Below, in pieces: positions 1-13,100 of a DNA stretch of 39,496 bases (position 1 is the stretch's first letter; each line of letters starts with the position of its first letter). The position numbers and the translations under genes were made by a program. The notes under the pieces were generated by a model, which was given only the letters and a program-made list of their open reading frames with translations, made no database searches and had not been told where the DNA came from. This DNA is from Symsagittifera roscoffensis (Eukaryota > Xenacoelomorpha > Acoela > Convolutidae), in assembly GCF_963678635.1 (NCBI RefSeq), contig NW_026970679.1, positions 1-39,496 of the forward strand, written 5' to 3'.

Positions 1-39
1 CTTAAATTTCAATGAAAATGATTTTTTTTTCATTGCTGA

Positions 40-1159
40 TGTAGTATTAAAACTACTACACGGACAAAAGACCTTTGTCTTAATTGTTTTTTTAACGACC
101 CAACTCTAAAGTGGAGCGTGCCATTTAAATTAAAGCCTCTTTTCACTAAATCAGATCTTGACTGATTTACTCTTATTAGGACTATAAAATCTTGTTCTGA
201 AAATCCATTACTTTTAAATACTTGTCCAATTTTTCTCATTTTTTCATGCTCACTATTTTAAAAAGGCGGCGAGTATTAACACGTCCCCTTTAACTTGAAA
301 CAAAATGGTTAAATATTTAGCAGTCTTGCCGGCTGCACTGAAATTCTCCTTGCTTTGATTAAGCAGAGATGCACCTGCAATATGATGCATCAGAGAGAGT
401 AATATGAATTGTTAATCAGACAAAACTGAAGGCTGCGGTATTAATCAATGAGGACTAATAATTTGAAGATATTTGATTTGAAAAAATCAAATAAAAACTA
501 GTTGAAAATTCCCTCATAAGAAAGGAGCAGGTGAAACCTGAATAATTAAAGATTGAATCAGCCGCCGGTTTATGCTTACGAGCAAAAGGACTGGCCTGAA
601 ATCTTCGTTGTTTCATTTTGCTCAGTCAGCAGCAAGTCAGATGTCTTAACAACTCTTTTTAAAAATAAATAATTTTTCTTTTTTACTTTAACAATAACAT
701 AAAACTAGACTTTTTTTCCAAAAAAATAGGGAAAAAATTCTTGTTTAAAATTCGATAAACTTATGAATCGAGATACGCACAAATGAGGGAATCTGGACCA
801 TAAGGACCAAAAAGACTACGGCAAGGACAATACAGACGATCAACCAGAAGTGCAAAAAAGGACACAATCAAGGGTGACCCAAGAATACTAAGCAATCATC
901 GACCTTAGTAAGAAGATAAAATATTGATGAACAAAATAAGATTAACTCAACATCCCTCATAGGTAAATTTCTTTAAGCTGTTCGATTCGTTTATATAATC
1001 TAATAACCCTGTGCTTTGTATTTAACCAGCTAATTATTTCATAACTTTTCTAACTATTGTTTCGACTAACTTTTGTCAAGACAACTTGACGATCTAAGGT
1101 GAGACTTGTAACTTAGGATAAAATTACTAAGCAATCAACCAGCAATGAACGCTTAGTAA
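40..1159. repeat. Dispersed ~1.1 kb repeat, copy A
   Basis: This stretch recurs in the same orientation at 31489-32630, with roughly nine of ten bases matching by eye and small indels. The shared sequence starts at a hairpin (stem TGTAGTA/TACTACA, 40-60) and stops at another inverted repeat (TTACTAAGC 1124-1132 with GCTTAGTAA 1151-1159). Flanks on both sides are unrelated between copies, so these look like true element ends. Two smaller stem-loops of the same CTAAG/CTTAG type lie inside at 886-910 and 1094-1116. No transposase, RT or target duplication was seen. It could be a non-autonomous element or a long LTR; the class is unknown. Confidence 0.8.
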
Positions 1160-2049
1160 AACTGGGAGAGCAGAGAAATACTCCTAAAAATTCTTTTTCC
1201 AACAAACTCGAAACAGCTTTTAAAACTCCAAAAAATATATTAATATTAGGATCTGTTAGTGTTTGTCAGATTAGTTTTCAACCTCAAAAAGCCACGAGAC
1301 AATGGGTGTCTTTCGATAAAAATACAATTTCATTGTATTCTACTTGACAGACATTCCTAGTAGGGTTCTTGCGATAAGTGTCCCCTGCGCTAAGAGTCGC
1401 CCACGATATTCCTCCACCTCGAGGTCTATTATACGGCTTTCTAACTTAGATTAGCTCATGAACTTAACTATTATCTTTTATTATAGTAATATATAAAATT
1501 TCTGAAAGAATTGTTCTCTGCCTAAGTCCGCTAGTAAGATTTAACTTTTTTGTCCAGTAAACCCACTAATTACATGCCAAAACTTCAGTTTAAAGTTATC
1601 ATCACTAAAATTAACTTAATCCTGTATTCAACTAAAGTGCTCAAAAACAGATTATATATCTTCATTTCTTTTTTCGAGGGGGTTAAATGGTCATGTGTGC
1701 GATCTAGGAGTACCCTAAAATGTATGATAAATTGAATTCTTCATCACATTATCTCAAACCATTCACGCTTGTTGCTATTTATTCTAATCCTTCATCATTT
1801 CTCGAGGCTTATCCTCAACTTCTCCTAAACTAATTTTAATTCTATCCAACTTAAAGTAACTTAAACCTAAATCATCCAACAGTAAAGCTACCAATTACTG
1901 AAACTAATGGAGAAAATAACAAATACCATAAAGGAAGGAACGGATTTTTGCTGTTTTTCAATGAATCTTTGGTTTTTTTATGACAAAGTTTGAATATACA
2001 CCTAATAAACAATAAGAATACGCACTAAAACGAATTTTAAACGTTGACC
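1160..2049. other. AT-rich spacer without recognisable gene
   Basis: No reading frame with family-like composition, RNA gene or long repeat was seen. The only longish frame (about 1550-1735, plus) lacks an ATG start and any recognisable motif. Confidence 0.5.
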
Positions 2050-2740
2050 ACATAACACCAAACACCAAGATTTAGTTTCAGCACAAAATTGTTAGGTTTC
2101 ACAACAATAATTAAATCTAAAACACTGACACATCCACTTTATATTGAGAAGCTAGGTTTCATATCATAGCCTAAGCACTCGAAAATTGGTTTTTCACCAG
2201 CCAAAATTTTAGGTTTCAGTTATAGGCTCAAAGGTTTCAGTTAAAATAAGTGTAGTTTCCGGTCAAAATTTCAAGATTCTGTAAACGGATTTGGGTAAAA
2301 CAGCAAAAGTTGAACTATTCAAACCCAAAATTGGATACCAGATGTCGAAAACCTGGTCTTAAATGGTAAGTTTTTGTTAGTTTCAGGTTTGCAAACACAA
2401 AACTGAGTTTTTGGTCTCAAAATGGGTTCCGAACACCGAACTCTGACTTTCTAGAGAAAACTAACGGTGTTAAAACCCACCAAACCAGTTTTAAAATTTG
2501 GTTTCTAAGGCTGAAACGTACGTTTCAGAATTGGTGTTTTTGGTTTCAGACCCAAAAATCTTGCTTCCCAAGTCATATTTTTGTGAAGTATTGAATGATA
2601 AGAGGAATCCTTAATGTACTAGCAAATGTTTAACTCAAAAAAACTTCCAGAAGGTCTTAGTTTGAGCCCTCAAACTTATAGTTTCAGAAAACTAAAATCG
2701 TTGTTTAAGGCTAAAATTCTCATCTTTTTGGCAATTTTTT
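2050..2740. repeat. GTTTCAG-rich degenerate repeat tract
   Basis: The heptamer GTTTCAG or one-base variants (GTTTCAC, GTTTCAT, GTTTCCG) recur every few tens of bases, often as AGGTTTCA, mixed with CAAAA and AAACC runs. The same motif is frequent in the first third of each tandem unit that follows. The tract ends exactly where the first tandem unit begins at 2741. It may be an ancient, eroded tandem repeat; no coding potential was seen. Confidence 0.45.
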
Positions 2741-5700
2741 TGCTGGACTAGAAATATATTAGAGATAACAACCTAAATTTTTAATCCCAAAACGCTGAAA
2801 CCAAGTGGCCAAACCATAGTTTCAGTTCTGGAAATCATAGTTAGGTTTCCGCAAACGAATTTGTGATTTTGATGTTACAAACCTGTTCAAATTTCTTATT
2901 TACTCTAGACCAGCTATCAAAAACCAACTTATTATTTTCATGCAACGAGTTTGAGAGAGTTCGAGGATTTTAGGTGTGAGTTTTCAAAAACTAGGTTTAA
3001 GATATCAAAAGATTCCTTTTTCTCCAAATTTTTTGCATGTTCAAGCATAAACAAAGTATACTAAAGATTTTAGACAACTTTAAAAAAAAAAGTTAATTTC
3101 AGCTACCATAGTTTCAAGTTTCAGATCAAAGTTTCAGAAAATTTTTTTTTTTAATTTTAACTAGAAAATTTTAGTTCTGAGCCAGTAATAACATAAAAAG
3201 GCAAATGATTATATTGTTAATCATAACAAAATCATCAACCAAACTTCTTTTGAACAAAGTTTCAGTTTTCAGCTAAGGTTTCAGCGAACAAAAACTTGAA
3301 AAAATTTTCCAAAGAAATTTTTTTTGTTTTCTTATTCCATTATTAATAACCTTTGTCAACAAAACACCCTATCGAAGATAAACACAAATTATACGTCTTT
3401 TTTCCACAATATACTCCAGATATTGACACAATTCTTCAGCAAATAAAAATACCAAATATTACATTTTATTTGCTTCACTCCCGGTTGCTTTTTGATATCA
3501 TCATATAATCAAGCACAAAATTTTTTGCATTTTAATCATTTTTTATTAGAAACACAAACTTTTCCTCAACAAAATTTAAATGATAACAAGTTCATTAAAA
3601 AAATTTAAACAATCCTTATATTGCTTATCATTACCTAGATAAACATTGATGTCCCAAAAATGATGTAGAATGCTATGACCAGCTTTTATCAAGTAAATAC
3701 AGCAGCATTTAACATAGAACTGCTGGACTAGAAATATATTAGAGATATCAACCTAAATTTTTAATCCCAAAACGGTGAAACCAAGTGGCCAAACCATAGT
3801 TTCAGTTCTGGAAATCATAGTTAGGTTTCCGCAAACGAATTTGTGATTTTGATGTTACAAACTTGTTCAAATTTCTAATTTACTCTAGACCAGCTATCAA
3901 AAACCAGTTTTTTATTTTCATGCAACGAGTTTGAGAGAGTTCAAGGATTTTAGGTGTGAGTTTTCAAAACCAGGTTTAAGACATCAAAAGATTCCTTTTT
4001 CTCGAAAATTTTTGCATGTTCAAGCAAAAACAAAGTATACTAAAGATTTTAGACAACTTAAATAAAAAAAAGTTAATTTCAGCTACCATAGTTTCAAGTT
4101 TCAGATCAAAATTTCAGTAAAAAGTTTTTTTTTAATTTTAACAAAAAAATTTAAATTCTGAGTCAGTAATAACCTAAAAAGGCAAATGATTATATTGTTA
4201 ATCATAACAAAATCATCAACCAAACTTCACTTGAACAAAGTTTTAGTTTTCAGCTAAGGTTTCAGCGAACAAAAACTTGAAAAATTTTTTCCAAAGAAAT
4301 TTTTTTTGTTTTCTTATTCCATTATTAATAACCTTTGTTAACAAAACACCCTATCGAAGATAAACACAAATTATACGTCTTTTTTCCACGATTTTCTCCA
4401 GATTTTGACACAATTCTTCAGCAAATAAAAATACCAAATATTACATTTTATTTGCTTCACTCCCGGTTGCTTTTTGATATCATCATATAATCAAGCACAA
4501 AACTTTTTGCATTTTAATCATTTTTTATTAGAAACACAAACTTTTCCTCAACAAAATATAAATGATAACAAGTTCATTAAAAAAATTTAAACAATCCTTA
4601 TATTGCTTATCATTACCTAGATAAACATTGATGTCCCAAAAATGATGTAGAATGCTATGACCAGCTTTTATCAAGTAAATACAGCAGCATTTAACATAAA
4701 ACTGCTGGACTAGAAATATATTAGAGATACCAACCTAAATTTTTAATCCCAAAACGCTGAAACCAAGTGGCCAAACCATAGTTTCAGTTCTGGAAATCAT
4801 AGTTAGGTTTCCGCAAACGAATTTGTGATTTTGATGTTACAAACCTGTTCAAATTTCTAATTTACTCTAGAACAGCTATCAAAAACCAGTTTTTTATTTT
4901 CATGCAACGAGTTTGAGAGAGTTCAAGGATTTTAGGTGTGAGTTTTCAAAAACCAGGTTTAAGACATCAAAGATTCCTTTTTCTCGAAATTTTTTGCATG
5001 TTTAAGCAAAAACAAAGTATACTAAAGATTTTAGACAACTTAAATAAAAAAAAGTTAATTTCAGCTACCATAGTTTCAAGTTTCAGATCAAAATTTCAGT
5101 AAAAAGTTTTTTTTTTAATTTTAACAAAAAAATTTAAGTTCTGAGCCAATAATAACCTAAAAAGGCAAATGAGTATTTTGTTAATCATAACAAAATCATC
5201 AACCAAACTTCACTTGAACAAAGTTTTAGTTTTCAGCTAAGGTTTCAGCGAACAAAAACTTGAAAAATTTTTTCCAAAGAATTTTTTTTTTTGTTTTCTT
5301 ATTCCATTATTAATAACCTTTGTTAACAAAACACCCTATCGAAGATAAACACAAATTATACGTCTTTTTTCCACGATTTTCTCCAGATTTTGACACAATT
5401 CTTCAGCAAATAAAAATACCAAATATTACATTTTTTTTGCTTCACTCCCGGTTGCTTCTTGATATCATCATATAATCAAGCACAAAACTTTTTGCATTTT
5501 AATCATTTTTTATTAGAAACACAAACTTTTCCTCAACAAAAATTAAATGATAATAAGTTCATTAAAAAAATTTAAGCAATCCTTATATTGCTTATCATTA
5601 CCTAGATAAACATTGATGTCCCAAAAATGATGTAGAATGCTATGACCAGCTTTTATCAAGTAAATACAGCAGCATTTAACATAGAACTGCTGGACTAGAA

Positions 5701-6315
5701 ATATATTAGAGATACCAACCTAAATTTTTAATCCCAAAACGCTGAAACCAAGTGGCCAAACCATAGTTTCAGTTCTGGAAATCATAGTTAGGTTTCCGCA
5801 AACGAATTTGTGATTTTGATGTTACAAACCTGTTCAAATTTCTAATTTACTCTAGAACAGCTATCAAAAACCAGTTTTTTATTTTCATGCAACGAGTTTG
5901 AGAGAGTTCAAGGATTTTAGGTGTGAGTTTTCAAAAACCAGGTTTAAGACATCAAAAGATTCCTTTTTCTCGAAATTTTTTGCATGTTTAAGCAAAAACA
6001 AAGTATACTAAAGATTTTAGACAACTTAAATAAAAAAAAGTTAATTTCAGCTACCATAGTTTCAAGTTTCAGATCAAAATTTCAGTAAAAAGTTTTTTTT
6101 TTTTTAATTTTAACAAAAAAATTTAAGTTCTGAGCCAATAATAACCTAAAAAGGCAAACGAGTATTTTGTTAATCATAACAAAATCATCAACCAAACTTC
6201 ACTTGAACAAAGTTTTAGTTTTCAGCTAAGGTTTCAGCGAAGAAAAACTTGAAAAACTTTTTCCAAAGAATTTTTTTTTTGTTTTCTTATTCCATTTTTA
6301 ATAACCTTTGTTAAC

Positions 6316-6534
6316 AATCAACAAATGCTAGGAGGTTTTCAATACTCTAAAACTTACTTATCAAATAGTACATTGTAGCTTAAGAAAAAGAAAACAAACA
6401 CCGTAAAAATTAAGGTCACCACAATTTAAAATTGACGTCAGTACAATAAATTTAAAACTCAAATTATGAGGTTAAGTCTCTAACATCATATGGTATATCA
6501 CTAACAATGAAAAAGATCAAATTAGTATACTAGC
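6316..6534. repeat. 219-bp segment specific to long-type tandem units
   Basis: Between TTAAC and AAAACACC the long units carry exactly 219 bp that the short units lack. It is present at 6316-6534, 7522-7740, 8726-8944 and, beyond the copia insertion, 14479-14697. Ends are AATCAAC and ACTAGC, with no terminal inverted repeat. It may be a deletion in the short lineage or an insertion in the long one. Confidence 0.85.
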
Positions 6535-9500
6535 AAAACACCTTATCGAAGATAAACACAACTTATACGTCTTTTTTCCACAATATACTCCAGATATTGA
6601 CACAATTCTTCAGCAAATAAAAATACCAAATATTACATTTTATTTGCTTCACTCCCGGTTGCTTTTTGATATCATCATATAATCAAGCACAAAACTTTTT
6701 GCATTTTAATCATTTTTTATTAGAAACACAAACTTTTCCTCAACAAAATTTAAATGATAACAAGTTCATTAAAAAAATTTAAACAATCCTTATATTGCTT
6801 ATCATTACCTAGATAAACATTGATGTCCCAAAAATGATGTAGAATGCTATGACCAGCTTTTATCAAGTAAATACAGCAGCATTTAACATAGAACTGCTGG
6901 ACTAGAAATATATTAGAGATATCAACCTAAATTTTTAATCCCAAAACGGTGAAACCAAGTGGCCAAACCATAGTTTCAGTTCTGGAAATCATAGTTAGGT
7001 TTCCGCAAACGAATTTGTGATTTTGATGTTACAAACTTGTTCAAATTTCTAATTTACTCTAGACCAGCTATCAAAAACCAGTTTTTTATTTTCATGCAAC
7101 GAGTTTGAGAGAGTTCAAGGATTTTAGGTGTGAGTTTTCAAAAACCAGGTTTAAGACATCAAAAGATTCCTTTTTCTCGAAATTTTTTGCATGTTTAAGC
7201 AAAAACAAAGTATACTAAAGATTTTAGACAACTTAAATAAAAAAAAGTTAATTTCAGCTACCATAGTTTCAAGTTTCAGATCAAAATTTCAGTAAAAAGT
7301 TTTTTTTTTTTAATTTTAACAAAAAAATTTAAGTTCTGAGCCAATAATAACCTAAAAAGGCAAACGAGTATTTTGTTAATCATAACAAAATCATCAACCA
7401 AACTTCACTTGAACAAAGTTTTAGTTTTCAGCTAAGGTTTCAGCGAAGAAAAACTTGAAAAACTTTTTCCAAAGAATTTTTTTTTTGTTTTCTTATTCCA
7501 TTTTTAATAACCTTTGTTAACAATCAACAAATGCTAGGAGGTTTTCAATACTCTAAAACTTACTTATCAAATAGTACATTGTAGCTTAAGAAAAAGAAAA
7601 CAAACACCGTAAAAATTAAGGTCACCACAATTTAAAATTGACGTCAGTACAATAAATTTAAAACTCAAATTATGAGGTTAAGTCTCTAACATCATATGGT
7701 ATATCACTAACAATGAAAAAGATCAAATTAGTATACTAGCAAAACACCTTATCGAAGATAAACACAACTTATACGTCTTTTTTCCACAATATACTCCAGA
7801 TATTGACACAATTCTTCAGCAAATAAAAATACCAAATATTACATTTTATTTGCTTCACTCCCGGTTGCTTTTTGATATCATCATATAATCAAGCACAAAA
7901 CTTTTTGCATTTTAATCATTTTTTATTAGAAACACAAACTTTTCCTCAACAAAATTTAAATGATAACAAGTTCATTAAAAAAATTTAAACAATCCTTATA
8001 TTGCTTATCATTACCTAGATAAACATTGATGTCCCAAAAATGATGTAGAATGCTATGACCAGCTTTTATCAAGTAAATACAGCAGCATTTAACATAGAAC
8101 TGCTGGACTAGAAATATATTAGAGATATCAACCTAAATTTTTAATCCCAAAACGGTGAAACCAAGTGGCCAAACCATAGTTTCAGTTCTGGAAATCATAG
8201 TTAGGTTTCCGCAAACGAATTTGTGATTTTGATGTTACAAACTTGTTCAAATTTCTAATTTACTCTAGACCAGCTATCAAAAACCAGTTTTTTATTTTCA
8301 TGCAACGAGTTTGAGAGAGTTCAAGGATTTTAGGTGTGAGTTTTCAAAACCAGGTTTAAGACATCAAAAGATTCCTTTTTCTCGAAATTTTTTGCATGTT
8401 TAAGCAAAAACAAAGTATATTAAAGATTTTAGACAACTTAAATAAAAAAAGTTATTTTCAGCTACCATAGTTTCAAGTTTCAGATCAAAATTTCAGTAAA
8501 AAGTTTTTTTTTTTAAATTTTAACAAAAAAATTTAAGTTCTGAGCCAGTAATAACCTAAAAAGGCAAATGAGTATTTTGTTAATCATAACAAAATCATCA
8601 ACCAAACTTCACTTGAACAAAGTTTTAGTTTTCAGCTAAGGTTTCAGCGAACAAAAACTTGAAAAACTTTTTCCAAAGAAATTTTTTTTTGTTTTCTTAT
8701 TCCATTTTTAATAACCTTTGTTAACAATCAACAAATGCTAGGAGGTTTTCAATACTCTAAAACTTACTTATCAAATAGTACATTGTAGCTTAAGAAAAAG
8801 AAAACAAACACCGTAAAAATTAAGGTCACCACATTTTAAAATTGACGTCAGTACAATAAATTTAAAACTCAAATTATGAGGTTAAGTCTCTAACATCATA
8901 TGGTATATCACTAACACTGAAAAAGATCAAATTAGTATACTAGCAAAACACCTTATCGAAGATAAACACAAATTATACGTCTTTTTTCCACAATATACTC
9001 CAGATATTGACACAATTCTTCAGCAAATAAAAATACCAAATATTACATTTTATTTGCTTCACTCCCGGTTGCTTCTTGATATCATCATATAATCAAGCAC
9101 AAAACTTTTTGCATTTTAATCATTTTTTATTAGAAACACAAACTTTTCCTCAACAAAAATTAAATGATAATAAGTTCATTAAAAAAATTTAAGCAATCCT
9201 TATATTGCTTATCATTACCTAGATAAACATTGATGTCCCAAAAATGATGTAGAATGCTATGACCAGCTTTTATCAAGTAAATACAGCAGCATTTAACATA
9301 GAACTGCTGGACTAGAAATATATTAGAGATACCAACCTAAATTTTTAATCCCAAAACGCTGAAACCAAGTGGCCAAACCATAGTTTCAGTTCTGGAAATC
9401 ATAGTTAGGTTTCCGCAAACGAATTTGTGATTTTGATGTTACAAACCTGTTCAAATTTCTAATTTACTCTAGACCAGCTATCAAAAACCAACTTTTTATT

Positions 9501-9772
9501 TTCATGCAACGAGTTTGAGAGAGTTCATGAAGTTGAAGGATTTTAGGTGTGAGTTTTCAAAAACTAGGTTTAAGATATCAAAAGATTCCTTTTTCTCGAA
9601 ATTTTTTGCATGTTCAAGCATAAACAAAGTATACTAAAGATTTTAGACAACTTAAATAAAAAAAAGTTAATTTCAGCTACCATAGTTTCAAGTTTCAGAT
9701 CAAAATTTCAGTAAAAAGTTTTTTTTTTAATTTTAACAAAAAAATTTAAGTTCTGAGCCAGTAATAACCTAA

Positions 9773-9777
9773 AAAGG
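9773..9777. repeat. Target site duplication AAAGG, left of copia element
   Basis: AAAGG flanks the 5' LTR and recurs at 14313-14317 after the 3' LTR. Uninterrupted units read CCTAAAAAGGCAAATG at this point, so one copy of the pentamer was duplicated on insertion, as expected for a copia-type integrase. Confidence 0.85.
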
Positions 9778-9971
9778 TTTCAACTGTGCATTATATATAT
9801 TTAGCACACTGTCTAATTAAAACCAATTGACTTTCATCTGAAGTAATAATTCGTTCATACCGATGTGAATAATCTCTGAAGTCATGATCTTTAATCTCTT
9901 GATACTAAAAATGGGAAACTAATTCATTCAATTAAATCTTTCGCTGCTATTTCAATTTATGGACCCTAAGA
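9778..9971 (+). repeat. Copia 5' LTR
   Basis: It is 194 bp, starting TTTCAACTGTG and ending CCCTAAGA, identical to 14119-14312 except position 9912. The ends lack the usual TG...CA, and the exact start could shift by one or two G residues shared with the flank and the purine tract. TATATATATTTA near 9793 could serve as a TATA element. Confidence 0.9.
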
Positions 9972-9981
9972 GGTTATGGGC
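9972..9981 (+). promoter_or_regulatory. Copia primer-binding site
   Basis: GGTTATGGGC directly follows the 5' LTR. It resembles the copia-type site that pairs with an internal stretch of initiator methionine tRNA. Confidence 0.7.
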
Positions 9982-10178
9982 GATTTCGTGAAGAATTGAG
10001 ACTCTACGCCTGACAGCATCAGAGAGTAAAATTCTACGGTGGTTTGTATGAATAGGATTTCAAGAGAAAGAAAAGAATTGGTTGTATGAATTACAACTTT
10101 GAAAATAGAAGTTTTGAAAGAAAAGAGAAGTTTTGAAAGAGAAGTTTTACAATTCGAAATTTGAAGTGACATTTAACC

Positions 10179-13100
10179 ATGGCACGAAGTATTCAAACAA
10201 GATTGGAAAAATTGACTTTTTCGGGAAATGAAAATGATTGGGAGTATTTTGCTGAGCAATTTGAAGCTCGTATAGTTCTTTTGAATTTAAAGAAAACGTT
10301 GAAGGGAACAGATGTTCCAGGAAGTAGTGAAAATGAGACTAATGTTAATGATAGAAAAGAACAATTGTGGTGTGAATTAATACAATGCCTTGATCGAAAG
10401 TCTGTAATGCTAATAAAACGCGATAAACCAGATGGTTCAGCGGCATGGAATCGGCTGCAAAGCTACTTTAAAAGTACGGAACGACCACGTGTTCAAAGAA
10501 TGTTAAATGAAATTTCTAATTTGAAATTAGAGGCGAGCGAATCGATTAAGGACTACATACTTAGATCGGAAAATTTGCAAATGAATCTACAAGAAGCGGG
10601 AGAGGGTATTTCTGAAAAAATGATGATTGCAATGCTTTTAAAAGGACTACCAAAAGAATTTGATAATTTTACAACTGTGGTGAATTTTTCGAAAGATGCA
10701 AAAAGCTTGGACGAGATTAAAAGAGATTTGTCAAATTTTGCCGAAACAAGCAAGACTTTTTTGCAGAAAAATTCAACAAATGAAACGTTTTTTAGTAATA
10801 AAACTATTAAATGCTACAGTTGCGGAAAGCAAGGTCATAGAAAACAGGATTGCAAGAAAGACATAAAAAGCTACAATTGCAATCAAATGGGACATTTTGC
10901 TAGAGATTGTAGGAAAAATACCCAAAATAACCATTCAAATAGCAGCCATCAAAAACAATTTACATCAAAAAATCAACAAAACAAAAGCCATTTTACTTCA
11001 GAAAATGAAAACACTGTCAACTTTTTCAGTTTTCATTCTAATGACAATGATTTTGGCGTAAATTCCGACAAATTTTGCTTGATTGATAGCGGTTGCTCTG
11101 CGCATATGTTTAAAACACGCGAATTTTTTACGGAACTTGATACGAATATTAATGGAAATGTTGGCTGTGCAAATGGAAGTAATTCAAAAATTGTGGGAAA
11201 GGGAAAAGTAACGTTTAAAGTTCAAACAAGTGATGGTCGATTGATAACTATAGAACTGAAAGATACTCTGTTTGTACCTACGTATACGGCAAATTTAGTT
11301 TCTGTATCTAAACTTAACAGAAATAAAGCTGATGTAATGTTTGATGATGTTTGTCCCAGAATAATTTTACCAGATAGTTCTGAAATTTTGCTTCAAAATC
11401 AACGAGATCTTTTCAAAATGAAAATTGAACTGGCAAATGAACACTCTGTGGAAAATGTTGCAATGGTTGTTTCGGACATAGAAATTTGGCATAAATGGCT
11501 TGGTCATAATAATTTTGATGACATCAAGAAATTAGAAAATCTAACGGAGGGAGTTAAATTTAGCCAAAAGAAACATAATAACTGTGTTGATTGTCAAACT
11601 GAAAAAGCTAAGCGGAAAGCGATACCAAAAGTTTGGGGGACTAGAGCTACAGAAAAACTAGAAATTGTTCATACGGATATTTTGGGACCAATTGATACGA
11701 TATCTGTTGACAATTTTAAGTACGCAATAGGTTTTATTGATTCCTACACAAGATTTTCTGCGGTTTACTTATTGAAAAATAAAAGTGATAGCACTCAGAT
11801 GCTCAAACAGTTCATAGCGGATTATGGTAAACCAAAAACAATAGCTAGTGATAATCCAAAAGAGTTCAAATTTGGAAAGTTTAAACAGTTTTGTCTTGAT
11901 AATGCCATAAGAACTGAATTTTCTGCGCCTTATACACCAGAGGAAAATGGTAAAATAGAGCGAACTTGGGGTAGTGTAATGGCAATAACTAGATGTCTTT
12001 TACAAACTGCCAGCATGGAAAAGAAATTTTGGTCTTTTGCATTGAAAACAGCTTTCTACTTGAAAAACCGAGTTTATCATTCTGCAATTGGGGTAACCCC
12101 ATACGAAAAATTTTTCCAAAGCAAACCTGATTTGAAACACGTAAAAATTTTTGGTTGTGCTGCATATATGTTTGTCGAAAAAGTAAACATGGAAAAACTT
12201 GATTCAAGGGCCGTGAAAGGATTTCTGCTTGGATATAGTCTGAACAGTAAATGTTATATACTAGGAACTGAGCTTGATGGAAACTTTGAATTTTTGGAGA
12301 GTAGAAATGTTACTTTTGATGAAAAAGTTTTTCCTTTCAAAAATGACGATGAAAATGATTCTGGACGGGAATTGGAAATAAGCGTTGAAAACTATTCTGA
12401 GATTTCTGAGAAAAATTCTGCGGATAATGTTAATGGCGGAAACCTTGAAAATGATCAATTACGCCGCAGCGAACGGATCAAACAATTAAATGCGCCTGAG
12501 ATTTCATTTTTTAGAAATGAGACAATTTTTGATGAGTGTTGGCTAGCTGATGCAACTTTTTATGTTGATAATTTGCCAAAAAATGCTAACGATGCACTTT
12601 CTAACCCCAATTGGAAAAAAGCAATGCAGGATGAATATAATTCTCTGATCAACAATAATGTCTGGGAATTAGTTCCACAAACGGATCAAACTATTGTGGG
12701 GGGAAGGTGGCATTTTACTTTGAAATACAATAATGAGGGGGGAATTTCAAGATACAAGGCAAGATATGTGGCTAAAGGCTACAATCAAATCAAAGGCGTT
12801 GATTTCAAGGAAACCTTTTGTCCTACAGTAAAAATGGCAACATTACGACTTATTTTAGCATTTTCAACAGCTAAGGGTTTTGATGTAAGACAATGGGACG
12901 TAAAAACAGCCTATCTAAACGCTAATTTGGAAGAGAATGTCTTCCTGCAACAACCTGAAGGTTTTGAGCAGAAAGACAGTGGGGGTAATCAACTTGTTTG
13001 TAAGCTAAATAAATCTATTTATGGATTAAAGCAGTCAGGAAGAAATTGGTACTATACCTTACAGATGTTCCTTAAGTCAATAGATTTTACAGCGTCAAAA

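Larger units (their letters stand above)
2741..9777. repeat. Tandem array of ~982/1206-bp units (units 1-6 and first part of 7)
   Basis: Units start at TGCTGGACTAGAAATATATT and end at TTTAACATAGAAC. Starts are 2741, 3721, 4703, 5688, 6895, 8101 and 9305, giving lengths 980, 982, 985, 1207, 1206 and 1204 bp. The first three are the short type and the rest the long type, which carries an extra 219 bp. Neighbouring units are nearly identical, so the array was recently amplified or homogenised. The array begins exactly at a unit start and, after the copia insertion, ends exactly at a unit end (15058). This fits tandem copies of a discrete element such as an LTR better than an ordinary satellite with arbitrary phase. 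Confidence 0.93.

Noticed and set aside
30-239. Minus-strand 69-codon frame conserved between repeat copies A (30-239) and B (31425-31679)
   Set aside because: Codon comparison shows about 17 changes of which only about two are silent, plus a frameshift in copy B. There is no sign of protein-level selection, so similarity comes from the repeat itself.
40-1159. Helitron interpretation of the hairpin-ended repeat
   Set aside because: There is no TC start or CTRR end next to the hairpin in either orientation, and no Rep/helicase sequence.
1550-1735. 61-codon plus-strand frame
   Set aside because: It lacks an ATG start, is low-complexity AT-rich and has no motif or paralogue.
2741-9777. CRISPR or minisatellite interpretation of the repeats
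   Set aside because: Units are ~1 kb, contiguous and without spacers, and the setting is eukaryotic.
9966-10172. Minus-strand frame over the copia leader
   Set aside because: It overlaps the primer-binding site and LTR end on the opposite strand; a chance antisense frame.
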